From contig CM035232.1 in assembly GCA_020226215.1 (NCBI GenBank), positions 59,467,220-59,531,219 on the forward strand: a DNA stretch of 64,000 nucleotides. Reading direction: 5' to 3'. The notes beneath the pieces are model-generated. The model did no database searches. It saw only the letters and a program-made list of their open reading frames with translations, and was not told the DNA's origin. Positions 11,421 through 23,610 of the stretch are shown here, in pieces (position 1 is the stretch's first letter; the number at the start of each line of letters is the position of its first letter). This stretch comes from Sindora glabra. Lineage: Eukaryota > Streptophyta > Magnoliopsida > Fabales > Fabaceae. A program made the translations under genes and the position numbers.

Positions 11421-13399
11421 ATTATTAATTATAAAGATATAATGGGAATTAGTTTTAAATTTTCAATGACACGTAGGAATTAGAAAAAAAATTCCCCAGA
11501 GGCGGTGGTATAATAAAGAAATTTCATTGTTTGATTTGCTGCAAGTTCCAAATTAGATTCCATTATATTTCCCTTGATTGAATGGAATCACTTTTTCGTG
11601 AGCATGATTGTGTTGGATAAATCACTTTTATCCCATTTGGTGATAGGGTAGAATAAAATGAGAATGTAATATATGTATATATTTGATGGGTATTATAAAA
11701 TAAAAATATTTATTTTTATATTTCTTATTTTAATATTATTTTATTCTAAACTTAATTTCATAAATCCATATTTTTATGTTTTTATTATAAAAATTTTATT
11801 AATTATATATTGATAATAATAAAATTTAAAATGTGACAATTCTTACTGGACCAATCATTTATTAATGACCTAAAGAATCCACAAACAAAAAGGACCAAAA
11901 AAAAAAAACGCAAAAACAGAAACACAGTACCAATCTTAGTGCACCGTAATTCAAAGACACAAGATTCCAACCATGACCACCCAAATACATTTTCCTTAAT
12001 TAATGTCGTGTATTGCATGGAGTTATTTGGTGTTGTGATGATTGATAATAAATATAATTAATTATTAAAAATTAATTTTAAAATAATTAATTATATAAAA
12101 AAGTGATATTATTAGAATTGATTATGGATCACCCAAAGACTTATAAGAAAGTAGATAAGATGAAAAGGGTAAATAATCTTAGTTTATCAAAAAAAAAAAA
12201 ATTCCAAGGGTCTTGATTGATTGCATCGTTGATAGCCTAGGTCCTCATAAAAATAAAACATTTATTATAAAAAAAATAAAAATAAAACACTGGCCTAAAC
12301 TATATATTTAAACCTAAAATTTAGGACAAAAAAAAAGCCACTCTACGATAATCTTCTAGAGAATCCCATCTCTGTCAAGTCTCTGCGTTGTCAAACATGG
12401 CCTCTGGGAGTCGGCACATGGTTGTTACCCTAAACTTTTGTTGCCCCTTTTCTTATATTTGTCGATGCATATTTTATTTCTAGGGTATTTGTAACTTTTA
12501 TTTATTTATTTTTTGTTAAATTTGTATAACTTTTATTTGATTAAGGGGAATTCTACGATAATCATACCAAAATTTTGAATACCGTAGTAATAGTAAATCT
12601 CAACCGTTTAAATTTAAAAGATTACATCTGAATGGTTCATTATTAAAATTATTATCTGCTGAGTAACAAATGAAGAGAAAGAATGATGACGTTATTTACC
12701 TATTTTGCCCTCTTATCCTCAAAGGATAGTCTTGAAATTACTTTTAAACAGTTAGTTTTAATTTTAAAATTATTATTTAGTGAAGAGTGATTTGAAACAT
12801 TTAATTAGAAAATATTTATTAATATTATGATTTAAAGAATGGAATTGATTTATTGAGAATGAATTTAAAAAATAAAAAATATAAAATATTCTATTCAATT
12901 TTGAATAGTTAGATTTTATCTCATTTAATTTAAAATTTTTAAAATCATTCTGTTAAAATTTTGCAAAACTTAGAATTAATATTTACTATCTACTCAATTA
13001 ATTATTTTATCAAACTATATAATTTTTCATGAAATTTTGAAATAAGAATCATGACATTATAAAATTTGATTTATTTTATTTTTTTACTTTTAATTTTACA
13101 CTGCATTCATGAATATTTAATTAAAATTTTTATACATAATATAATTTATATTACTTATATAACATAAATTATAAATTAAAAGTGACAAAAAATACTATAC
13201 CATAATGATTCTTATTTAGAATCTTTATAAAAAATCATAATTTGTTAAAATAATTAATTAAGTGGTTGATGGGTATTAATTTTAATTTTTATAAAGTTTA
13301 AGGGATAATTTTTAAAATTTTTATATTTGAATAGGGAAAAATCTAATGATTCCAAAATTGAAGGAGATATTTTTCCCTTAGAAAATATATTATAATAAT
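11421..13399. other. A+T-rich intergenic sequence, repeat edges only
   Basis: No gene was recognised. The string tctacgataatc occurs twice, at about 12344 and 12553, in the contexts ctctacgataatct and attctacgataatcat, and may mark the edges of a small repeat or MITE. A mixed-composition patch at 12340-12470 has no long open frame. Confidence 0.4.
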
Positions 13400-14830
13400 G
13401 TTAGAATTTAGTTTATTGTGTTTCTTTTACAATCATACATTTAAATTTGTAAATAATAAACTTTTAACATTCTATAAATTTCGAGTGAGTTATAAAATTT
13501 TAATTAATGTATATTTAATTTCAAGTATAACACTTAACATTGATATCAACAAAATATTGATAAAATCTAAATAAATAAATATTTTAATTATCAAATATTT
13601 TTATTTAAAAATATTAAATTAACTAATTTAAGTAAAACTTTCTATATTAAAGTTTAAACTTATTTAAAATTATTTTATAATAAAAATAAAATATGTTATA
13701 TTATATGTATATTATTTATTTATTTAAGCATATGAATCCTAAACAGTAGGAATCCACGTGAAAAGAAAAATATCCAATAGAATTAATAAACTAAGAGCAT
13801 ATAAATTATAAAGCATTAACAAAATTTCAATTAATATATGCTTAACTTAAAATAAAGTGCTTAAAAATTGATATTAAGTGACAATTGACAAAATTTAAAT
13901 GCATAGAATCCTAATTTTGATTTTTAAATATGTTCATTAAAAAGTAGAATAATCAATCAATTAATTCATTAATTCAATTAATGCATCATATATTAAAGTT
14001 TTAATTTGAAAGTTTTAATTTAAAATTAAGTTTATATTGAAAGTGAATTATATAATGTTATATCTATATTATTTAGTAATATTAGCATATGAGTTGTAAA
14101 GTTTAAGTTTATTTGAAATATTCATAATAAAAATAAAATAGATTTTGTTATATATATACTATTTAGTGATATTAATGTTTGAATTGTAAATAGTAAGAGT
14201 GAACATGTAAGAAGGGAAAAAAATAAAAATATACAATTCAACAAATAAAAGAATAAAAAATAGTGCATCCATTATGAAAAGTGATAATATTTTAAAATAA
14301 AATATACATTTAAATAGTTTGATTAAATTAAATCTTTAAATTATTTAAAATATATTTATAAAGAAAATAAAATATATTATACTATATTTATATTATTAGT
14401 AATATTAGTATCTAAGTTACAAATAATATTAATTGACATAAAAATAAATGCAATGATAGAAGTAAATAAAAAATAGTGCTTGAAATTTTATTGAAAATTA
14501 ATAAAAGTTAAAATATAAATATGTAATTAAAGTATTTAATTAAATTAAAATTTTAACTTATTAAATTATTTTTATCCTTAAAATAAAACATATCATTATA
14601 TATTTATATTCTTTTGATAATATTAATATATGAATTATAAATAATATGACTGAATATAAAAAAAAATACAATGAAGCAAGTAATATAAAAAGAAGAGAAA
14701 TAAGATATTAGATATAAGTAATAAAAGTTAAAAAGTATGATTAGAATGGAAAATTGGTGAAAGAGAAAAAAAGAATAATTTAAATGATCAGCTAATATTA
14801 TTAAATAATATAATATAATAATTAAATTAA
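13400..14830. repeat. Old diverged tandem array, unit about 200-230 bp
   Basis: Roughly five or six diverged units can be followed. Each contains an element like ttatttaaaattatttataataaaaataaaat, then tatattatatttatattatt, then ttagtaatattagcatatgaattgtaaa. Clear copies of the last landmark fall near 13720, 14080, 14170, 14400 and 14620. The sequence is non-coding. The array lies immediately upstream of the HIPP-like pseudogene. Confidence 0.5.
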
Positions 14831-15096
14831 AATATAATATATTTTATGATATTTAATTTGTAAAATAGAATTTCCTTCTCAACTCAACTTTCTTTACGGG
14901 TGAAATGGACTTTTTAACCAGAATTATAATTAATTACGAAAATATGTTATACACATGTCTGTTCAGCGGCTTCCCACTTAATAAGAGTACCTCAGAGTAC
15001 CGTATACAAGAGTACTGAAGAAACACCCTTTGATTAAATTGATTTGGATTTTATTATTTCTTGTTTTTGTGATTGATTTAACATCTCGGTCTTTCT

Positions 15097-15836
15097 CATA
15101 GGAATGTCTTTCTGCAATTGATACTGAAGTGTAAACGAGTCGAGTCGAATATTTGTATGCTCAAATTCTAACTCGATAATATTAAATGAACTCGAGTTTG
15201 AGCTTGAACTCATCAAGGTTGAAAAAGTCGAGCTTGAGTTCGAACTCAATTCGAATACAAACTTAATCGAATTTATTTGAATTTAAACGAATTTTAAATT
15301 TCTTACTCTAAATTTCTAATCGAACCCAAGTATTTGAACTCAAACTCAAACTTAAGTTATATTTAAATTTAAACGATCCTAGAACTTATACGAGCCTAAA
15401 AGGGCCTAAAAGAGTTTAGTAAATTTTTTATATTTACATAATATATAATATAGGAGCCTGAATGGGTTTAAAAGAGTTTAGTGAATTTTTTATATTTATA
15501 TTATATATAATATACAAGCTTAAATAGGCCTAAAAAAGTTTAATATTTTTTTATATTTATATTATATATAATATAAAAAATAAAAATATATTTTATACTA
15601 AACTCGTTTAGACTCGTAAACAATTTGAGCTGAACAATAAAAAGATCAACCTTAGCTCGTTTAATAAACGAGCCGCGAGCTTATTTTAACTTGACTCATT
15701 AAAATTCGAACTTGAACCGAATTTTTTATGAATTAATTTCGAATTATTGATGAATAGTTCAACTTATTTGCACCCCTAATTGATACCACGAATGGTTGGA
15801 AATGTACTTTACCTAAAGTCTTGGGGAGTTTTCAAG
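15097..15836 (+). pseudogene. HIPP-like gene remnant, exon 1, split by a MITE
   Basis: This appears to be the first half of a heavy-metal-associated (HMA) domain of a HIPP-type protein, small metal-binding proteins of plants. With the MITE at 15125-15778 and one target duplication set aside, the plus strand reads GWKCTLPKVLGSFQ, matching the first helix of an HMA domain, and ends at a good donor (TTCAAG|GTATGT, exon end 15836). The exon ends in phase 1, which fits the two bases opening exon 2. The metal-binding pair expected as CxxC is degenerate, with a single cysteine visible. A possible acceptor, ctttctcatag, lies just before 15097. The true translation start is unknown. Exon 2 shows the locus is dead. 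Confidence 0.5.
15125..15778. mobile_element. hAT-type MITE inside the HIPP-like exon
   Basis: A 654-bp non-autonomous insert. Its ends are imperfect inverted repeats: left tgaagtgtaaacgagt, right (minus strand) taggggtgcaaataag. It is flanked by perfect 8-bp target duplications attgatac at 15117-15124 and 15779-15786, the hAT signature. The interior has many copies of gagctcgagttcgaactc-like motifs and an A+T-rich centre. No transposase is present. The Ser-rich minus-strand open frame at 15034-15249 is only translation of these repeats. Confidence 0.85.
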
Positions 15837-17093
15837 GTATGTATTTAATTTCTTTCCTATTTCTGGATGATTTTGCAATACTTCGCAGGGACCTACTGAA
15901 TTAATTTTCTTTTCGTTGGAAAAAGGGTTTTAAGCATTTGAAGATTTCTGTAACAATTTTTGGAGATAAAAGAAGTAAAAATGAATAAATTGGCCATATT
16001 ATCCCAGTCATAGTTTTAAAGTGCAGAACAGCAATAACAATCGTTTGCGTTTGTAATATGACTGTTCATTATGTTGCCTTTTGCAATCATAATTATGTTT
16101 TGCAATGGTTCGTGTCTTTTCGCGCTTATTCATAATTTCACTAATTGTAATATAACCGAAACTACAACTGAGAATCATAAACTTAATTTAAAATTTAAAG
16201 TTGAATCAGAATAGTGTCATTTGTGTTACTATTATTATATTTTCATTGATAATAGGTATCTGATGAACTCTTGCTAAAATTATAAATATGCATAGTCGCA
16301 GTATAATACTTAAATTACTCTCACAGAGTAGGTTTCATAGAAGGAGAAGGCTCCCAAGACTTGATAGCACCAAATTTCCACTCTCCCTAAATAAAAAAAG
16401 GTGGCCAGACGCACTAAAATAGATGGTGAACATTTTGTGCAATGATATAAGTAGTATCATTTTTCTGTCGGCGCTATTCAAATCTTCACCTTTATAAATA
16501 GTACAATCAAATTTCTTTTCCTAGTAGCTAACTACACCCTGATTAAACAGATGTATATTTCTTTTCCTATTTTTTCTACAGTTGCGGTTTCTCACCAAAA
16601 AAAAAAATCATAGTTAGGGTTACAATACAAACAATAAAATTGTAAGTAAACTATAAAGCAAAATTGTAAAAAAAAAATAGTTTTGGCACTGCAATAACCA
16701 CATAGTTGTTGTGTTCTACAATCTAAAATATTACTTGAGAATTTTGAAGGCATATTTATCTCACTTAATTTTTATACATATTTTATTTTATATTTTATGA
16801 TTCTAAACTGCAGTTTTTGATTGCATTGAATACAAATGATTGTTAAGGGATAAAATTAGGATGTATCATTATATTATTAGCAACTATAATATTATGCACA
16901 ATAATATAGCTGTAAATAGGATTTTAAAACTATTGTTCTTAATATCTATTAACTAATAGATATATCATTATGCACTGAAAATTCACTGGTTGTGCTTAAT
17001 TTCTTTCATATTTTATAATCTAGTTTCTTTCATATTTCATATTTTAAATAGCTATATCTCTAATTCTAATTCATGTTTCTTTCATTTTGCTAG
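15837..17093 (+). other. Intron of the HIPP-like pseudogene
   Basis: The segment starts with a consensus donor GTATGT at 15837 and ends with a pyrimidine-rich acceptor ttcattttgctag at 17093. Phases match across it. It contains a separate possible repeat at 16012-16729. It is longer than a typical HIPP intron, in keeping with insertions. Confidence 0.5.
16012..16729. mobile_element. Possible MITE within the HIPP-like intron
   Basis: Left end agttttaaagtgcagaaca near 16012 and right end (minus strand) attttagattgtagaacaca near 16729 form an imperfect inverted repeat of about 20 bases. The interior is non-coding and includes cagaac/gttgcggttt motifs. No target duplication was confirmed. Similar phrases (ttgcaattgcag, gcgattttgca) recur at 47.7-47.9 kb, so this may be a dispersed family. 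Confidence 0.35.
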
Positions 17094-17478
17094 ACTTACA
17101 TTTTGACATTGATTCAAACATGAGATTGGCTTATGTGAAGGGTCACGCAGACCCGTACTGATTCTGAAGAAGCTAAAGAAAATTGAAAAACATGCAACAA
17201 TTCATTGGCTTACTTATGGGAGTCCTAGAAAAGTTCAGCCACGCCAACAACTAGAATGCATCCAAAATTATTTATATGGTTATGATCCTTATTTTCAGTA
17301 TGCTAATAATCCTGATTATTGCTTTAATGCTTCTCACAATTCTTACCATAACAATGGCTATTTCTTACAAAATGGTCAATATCCCAACTATTCTGGATAA
17401 GAAAACGCACCTAAATATTCCTTCATGCCATCACAGGCCGTCAGTGGGCAAGCTCGCTACCATACTCCTTGGCCGTGA
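17094..17478 (+). pseudogene. HIPP-like gene remnant, exon 2
   Basis: This encodes the second half of an HMA domain and a Tyr/Asn-rich tail. Reading from 17094 in the phase left by exon 1 gives LHFDIDSNMRLAYVKGHADP, then, after a one-base frameshift near 17152-17160, LILKKLKKIEKHA. This is the typical end of a HIPP metal-binding domain (pattern GxVDPxxLIKKLxKxGKHAE). The tail has NPDYCFNASHNSYHNNGY and runs into an in-frame TAA at 17398-17400. The same frame then stays open for 25 codons to a TGA at 17476-17478. No C-terminal isoprenylation motif (CaaX) is visible. Frameshift plus stop mark it as a pseudogene. It could also be a highly diverged relative without the CaaX box. Confidence 0.65.
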
Positions 17479-17960
17479 ATGAATCTACATAGTTCTCCTA
17501 AGAAGCCTATTTATAGTAAATTTATCAATAAAGTAGTGCCCAAAATTTTAATAAAAAAAGTGATTAAAAAGTTTAAGTTAATAACTTTGCGCTGTAAGGG
17601 TAGTTAGGGTTTCTATCTTCTTATAATTTGCTTGATATTTGAGTACAGAGATGTGTTGTGCTTATCGATTTTCCGCTAAAATTAAGCATTCCAAATACCC
17701 CTTTTTTTTTTTTTTTTTTCTATTCTATATGTTATTCATTTTCTCTTCTGATTTAAAATGCATTTTCTTTTACACTTTACAACAGTGCCTTAGTTTATAT
17801 AGTTCCTTTAGCAAATCCTGATGAAAACAATGTTCATTATGAGATTAATAATATCATATTAGACCTTAATCCTTAACTCATACAAATGTCGGTGAAATGT
17901 AATTAAACTCATTATTTAAGCATAGCATGACTTTCTTGATTTGATTTGACTATATATATA
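17479..17960. other. Downstream flank of the HIPP-like pseudogene
   Basis: Contains caataaag at about 17526, which could have served as a polyadenylation signal, and a T20 run at about 17701-17720. The short open frame at 17639-17821 is driven by the T-run and is not supported as a gene. Confidence 0.35.
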
Positions 17961-17969
17961 TATATATTC

Positions 17970-18530
17970 TCTATTATATATTAAATTTAATATTTCTTAC
18001 TTCTTATTATGACAAATATCATTATTATAATTTATTATATGTTAATTTATTTATTTTTATCAAAAGTCAATTTATTATTTTTTCTCCACCTAAAAGATAA
18101 ATTATGAAAATTCTATATTATATATTAGTTATGATATTCCTTATTTTTTTTATGACAAGTGTCATTCTTTACATGCTAATTTTTTTAATAAAAAGTTAAT
18201 TTGTCATTGCTTCTCTCTTAAAAGATAATTTATAAAATGAAAAAATATCTCTATATTACATGTGATATTTCTTACCTCTTATTATGAAAAGTTTCATTTT
18301 TATAATTCATTATATATCAATTTATCACTTTTTAATGAAAAGTTAATTTGTCATTTCTTATCCGCTTAAAAGATAAATTATGAGATGAAAAATATCTTTA
18401 TATTATATGTTAGCCATAATATTTCTTATCTTTTATTATAACAAGTATCATTTTTATAATTTGTTATTTCTTATCCATGAGAAAGATAAATTATAAAATA
18501 AAAAATAATTTTCTTACATTTTATAGTCGT
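17970..18530. repeat. Diverged tandem array, unit about 130-150 bp, about four copies
   Basis: The order attatgacaagtatcattttta, then gttaatttgtcatttcttctcc, then taaaagataaattatgaaa, then atattatatgttagtta repeats about four times with start points near 17990, 18160, 18285 and 18430. The sequence is non-coding and A+T-rich. Confidence 0.6.
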
Positions 18531-18629
18531 TAGCAATAAGTAATAAATATAAAACTACTAATTGCTCCTTTCATTTATTCTTCTAATATCAAATCAATTT
18601 TTGATAAAAATTTAAATTTAGATCTTATA

Positions 18630-19340
18630 ATTCTTATTTATGTTATTTTAATAAAAGTCTTTCCAAATTACATTTATGTTTTACCTCTTTTTTCTCTTTA
18701 TTTTCAATTACTTTAAATCTATAATTTTATCTGAATTGAAAATTTTCATCTTCATATTTAATATCTATAAGTTCATAACTACCTAATTATCTTATCTCAT
18801 TAAAATTATTTTATTCTTGTAAAAAACTCCTCAAATTATATTTAAGCTTTGTTTCTTTTCTCTTTTTACTTTTAATCACTTCAAAACTATTATTTTCTCT
18901 AAGATAAGAGTTTTCATTTCCATTTTTAATATCTATAAGTATTTTTTCTTACTACTTTTGACTTTTTGCAATTACTCGATACAAAGTTTCTATCATTTAA
19001 ATTTCTTTTTATGATTTCTTTTATTTCTTTTTTGTAATATTATTATTACAATTTGATTATCCTTTTTTATTATGAGTGTTTTATTTCTTAGATTTTTGTT
19101 TTTCAAAGAAAATCATCTACTTTGAAATGAGAGTTTTTATTTTCATCTTTGATACCTATAAGTATTTTTTTCTTACTACTTTCAACTTTTTGCAATTACT
19201 CAATCCAAAGTTCCTATTATATAAATTTTTTTCTATGTTTTGTTTCTTTTTTATACTATTATTATTGTAGTTCGGTTGTCCTTTTTTCTATTATAAATAC
19301 TTTATTTCATTAGAGTTTTGCTTTTAGGAGAAAATAATTC
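18630..19340. repeat. Second diverged tandem array, unit about 170-220 bp
   Basis: The landmark gttttcatcttcatatttaatatctataag recurs near 18740, 18910 and 19130. The last two copies share a longer unit including tttttcttactactttt, tttttgcaattactc and ttgattatcctttttt. The plus-strand open frame at 19076-19270 lies inside the last unit and is not a gene. Confidence 0.55.
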
Positions 19341-20380
19341 ATATCTTAATCGATTTTCATTAACTTAATGGATTTTTAATGTATAAAATTATAAAAGCAT
19401 ACATTTTTTAGGGGCCTAAAAGGGACAAAAGCATATATTTTTTATATGGTTTATTGCATTAGGTAAAATTTTTAACAATTTCAAGAAAACACAATTTTGC
19501 ATAATTTTGGAGGAAATTATGGAATAGAGAGAATTGCCAAATGAATATAAGAACTATCAATCATGAAATTTACAAATTTACAGTTAACAATATATATGAA
19601 TAAGTCACTTTTATTATCTTAGATTTGTATAAACACATTGAAATTAATAAATGCATCATTTTCTTTTTTTGAATTTTGAAAGTCTTTTTATCTTTATCTT
19701 AATTTGATTTTATTTGAAAATTTTCTATTTTTTATCTTCATTTAATTTGATTAAAAAAATTTTTATCTTTATTTTATCTTATTTTACATCTAATTTAAAA
19801 TTTGCAAATTTTAATCTATAATGCATTTTATCTTTATCTTCGTTTAATAAAACCACCCTTTACTTTTATAAATAAATGAATAATCTCACTTAGTCACTTG
19901 CATCTATCAAAGAAAGTTTGAATTCAATATTGAACGACATCCATCATTAAATATCTCAATAGTTCATCTTTATTTGGTAGATTTTCACTATGATAATTAT
20001 AAATTTATTTTTCCATTTGATAATCTAATTAGTTATTCATTTTTTTATTATGTTCCTAAATAATTATATTTTTATATTATTTTTCTTACCTTTTTTTCCT
20101 TTATATCCTTTACATATTTTTTTTAAACTTCAATTAAGAGGTAAATCAATTCTTTTAAAGATTTGTTACCCACTGCACACTTTTTATTTGTTTACTATTT
20201 TATATTTATGATTATATTTTTTGAAAAGAACTTTATTATAATATAACTTTTAGAAGATATTAAATATGAGTAGATCATTAGCATTTTTTATATAGTTTAT
20301 TTATCAATGAGGAGAAATTTTTTTCTGCGTACCTAAAAGCAAAAGATCATTTTTAAATTAGTTTCATATAACTTAAATCA
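19341..20380. other. A+T-rich intergenic sequence, nothing recognised
   Basis: No gene or clear element end. It has runs of tttatctttattt-type sequence at 19690-19850, a minor low-complexity patch. Confidence 0.45.
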
Positions 20381-21541
20381 AATTGATAGTTTACTTTATA
20401 TGCTATGTATCTACATACTTGCACAGAAATATACAAATATTCACTAAATTAACAAATAAAGCATGTGTATTGAATGATACATACATTCAAAAGGTAGCAA
20501 GGGTCGGTTATGAAACGACAGCTTGGATCCTAGCAAATAAGAACTCAAATATACAAGGGGTCATTCCCCGAAGAGGACTGAGCTTCAATTCTAAATCTCC
20601 AATTTCACCTGACTTCTTATATATCTTCCCACTTCTGCCTGCATGATCCAACATACTCATTTATCAACAGATGGTATACAGTGTCCTTGAAATTCGTATG
20701 CTTTACTGACTACTAATAATAAGTTCAATAGTTTTACTGAAGGTTAAAAAAAAAATGCATCACGTAAGATATTCGTAATGTCAGGAAATTCATACGCTAC
20801 CTATGTTATGGTACTACTCTTATCTCTTCGGATTCCTGATTACCTGAACAAACATAAAAACATCTAATTAGTCAATGACAAACCTGTCCAGTCTTTTAAA
20901 TCAAATCCCATCATAAAATAATTTAACTCAAAGCATCAGTCAATGCACAAAGTATGATAGTATATCTTGTTAGCCAGGTAGAGTAAATAAAAAGTGAACA
21001 TAGTTTCAATTACGGGGAATATAATCAGGTGCAACAATCAACATGAAGTAAGACATTTCAGCATTGGAGCTATTTTACCTCGAGATAATTTCTAACATTA
21101 GCTAAAATTCATAGCTTTTTCAGAGTGTACCCTGAATCTCAATGAGAAGGACAGAATGAGTAGGAAAGCCTGTCACCAAGTGCTTGGAAAGTCCAACATT
21201 TTGTGTCCTGAGTTATATTGTCAATGCTTATCCTTGTAAGGCTACCTTTGAGGCTCAAGACATAGTTTGAATATGGTGTTACAACTCATAGAAACCACAA
21301 TTGTGTTCAGACTCTACATTAACATTAGCTCTCAGTTCTTCGACAATTTTTAAACTACATGTCCTGAGGAAGTCTCCATTCAACCCGAGAAAAGAGAATT
21401 GTCACAGCATGGTAACATTATTTTATTAGTGAGCTGTAAATACCTCAACCATGTCATCTGTTCAATAAATGCTCACCAGCATTCTATTCCACCTAAACTG
21501 TTTTCCGCATGAGAGTAACTTCTCAACAATTAAACAGTTAC

Positions 21542-21674
21542 CTTGTAGATGTCAGAGTTACTGGCCTCTGATAGCTCTTGCTCTAGGTGGAGTATGCAAC
21601 TTTTCCTTGCTGAGCGATGTTTCCAATCCTTCTTTCTCAGCCTTTAGGGACGGTAGTATATCACCTTTGGATTT
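21542..21674 (-). pseudogene. Coiled-coil exon with an apparent 2-base deletion
   Basis: The exon is bounded by a good acceptor (GTGTCCTACAG) and donor (ACAAG|GTAACT) on the minus strand. It is 133 bases. Frame 1 reads LKAEKEGLETSLSKEKLHT and then hits a stop; shifting by two bases gives HLEQELSEASNSDIYK to the end. Together these make one continuous heptad-rich helix of 45 residues, so an ancestral 135-base exon seems to have lost two bases (near position 21590-21600). The sequence resembles, from memory, the C-terminal coiled coil of plant kelch-repeat or ACBP4/5-like proteins (pattern LTKEKLQTLQLKQELAEAE). That assignment is tentative. The neighbouring exon expected after it was not found. 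Confidence 0.5.
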
Positions 21675-23483
21675 CTGTAGGACACCGTGAAAGCGGTAAC
21701 TAAGGTATTAGAGAGAATAGGAACAGGTAGCACAAAGTTCCACGGATACATAGACTTCTTTAAACTTTTTTGCGCTAGGGGTGTTTACAACAATACATAC
21801 TGTTGACACTTGATCAACATTGTCCATGACAATGTGCTATCACACATTTTCAGGTTAAAAAATGATAATGGCATATACACGGCCTAATGATAAGTTTCTA
21901 TAGCACTGAGGTAACAAGGAAATCTGTGATTTTAACTCACTATTTATTGCATGGAGGGACACAAGAACAGTAAGCCCTTTTGTGAAGCTCCAGATGCAAA
22001 TATAAATAGAACCCACAAAGCCAAATAGTTAGAGAGACAGAGAAGGACAAGCATCTACCTGAAAAGAATGAAACTGCATATAGAAACAAAGATTTTTTAT
22101 GCCTCTACAGAAATTTCCTGCGGAGGAAACATATACAATCAAGTATAAACTTCCCCTCATTTTCTTATTGATCACCGAGAAGCAAACAGAAACGAGAAGA
22201 AAATTCTGCCATCTAATCGAAGCATATTCAAACCAAGAAAGTAAAAGAAATTTCTCAAGTCATTTACCTCTGGGAAAAGGATAATTGCAGACAGTTTTAA
22301 CTATAAGATCTGGGGATAAACTCTAAAATAGGGATAAAATCTAAATACAACCCTGCCTCCTTTCTAAATGAACCATGATGTAAGTTCATTTAGTTAAAAA
22401 CAAAATTGTATGGCTACATAATTTTTGAAGATTCAGCTATCAGTGTAAATACATTTTCTGAAGTATTGATAAATATTCAAAGCAAATTCACTCATAAAGC
22501 TGCCCTCTGCCTCAATTTGGAGTAATATTAACCTGTCACACCCTCATTGAACTAGTAAGAAATCTTGAAACATGCACAATATACTGCCACAATAATACAA
22601 AAATGACTGAGAATCAGCAGCTATCATGAACATTACGAATCCATATAGTTACTAAGATCTACAAAACTACAGGATGTCTACTGCAACTATTTATCTAAAG
22701 CTTAAACCCTCTTAATACTTAATAGGATGTCTACTGTAGTTTGTAATATATCAAGCCTTTTTCCTATTAGTCTTGGAATATGCAAGTATTAATAGGATAT
22801 CTACTGCAGTTTGTTCACCCAATTTTGTTGAAAAGTTGTTGCATTGCAAATATGTATCTTGTAATTATCAAACCAGCTAGTCCCGCTCCTCTACAATATG
22901 CATCTATCTGTTTACAATTTGAGTCATAATCAACTAGTGATATGGATAAATAAGTTCAAACTATACCCATGAATGTTTTAGCATATTACATATCTTATTC
23001 ACAGCTTCGGCAGTTATAAGATTCTTAAATCAAGTTTAAAATGTTGAAGAGTTCTGGCATCATGTATTAGCGGGGAAAAAAAATAGAAAAACATCATATT
23101 TGGAATAATCTCATTATTATATCGTAACTGGAGGAATGTTATCAGAAAACTATTGCATAATTTAAATTGAGCAAAATAAATGAATTTTAGTATGCTTTAC
23201 AACTAATCGCCCACTTCAAATAAAAACAAATTTTTGATATGAAGAAAAAGAATTTAGAACGGGAAATCTGCTACCAAAGCATTCAGGCATGTCATCAAAT
23301 ACAAAGTGCGCGAGTGAAGGATATATAGCCATATGGAATTTTACAAATAACATACTTTGCAAAATAACTTTAACTCAAGAGACAATACTTACAATTAAGC
23401 TCGATCTGTTGAGGAAGAAAAAATTTAGAACGGGAAAAATCTAAAAATTAATAAGTAAAAAAGAAACACGACATAACTTAAAC

Positions 23484-23610
23484 CTGCATTTCTGTCGATT
23501 GGTATCCTTCCTCCATTCCGCATTTTGCCATCCTCTGTCGCTAACTGGCTATACGTTTGAGTGATCAATCACTTCACTTAGGCGTATCTTCGGAAGAAAT
23601 ACCACAAAAT
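23484..23610 (-). other. Candidate exon with a start codon
   Basis: On the minus strand, acceptor ttatttacag precedes this segment and CAG|GTTTAAGT follows it. An ATG at 23531-23529 opens a frame of 16 codons, MAKCGMEEGYQSTEMQ, to the donor. The context cagaggATGGC is good for plant translation. I do not recognise the peptide. A 5' untranslated exon may lie at about 23760-23860. Confidence 0.3.

Noticed and set aside
15034..15249. Ser-rich 71-codon minus-strand frame
   Set aside because: It covers the MITE end, whose gagctcgagtt repeats give serine codons; it spans the element boundary.
20383..20646. 87-codon plus-strand frame
   Set aside because: No recognised family; the minus strand of the same stretch looks like the 3' end of a spliced locus, so this is probably its shadow. 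A plus-strand gene cannot be fully excluded.
22099..22284. 61-codon plus-strand frame
   Set aside because: Lies within the minus-strand locus, has no recognised motif, and includes splice-like signals of the other strand.
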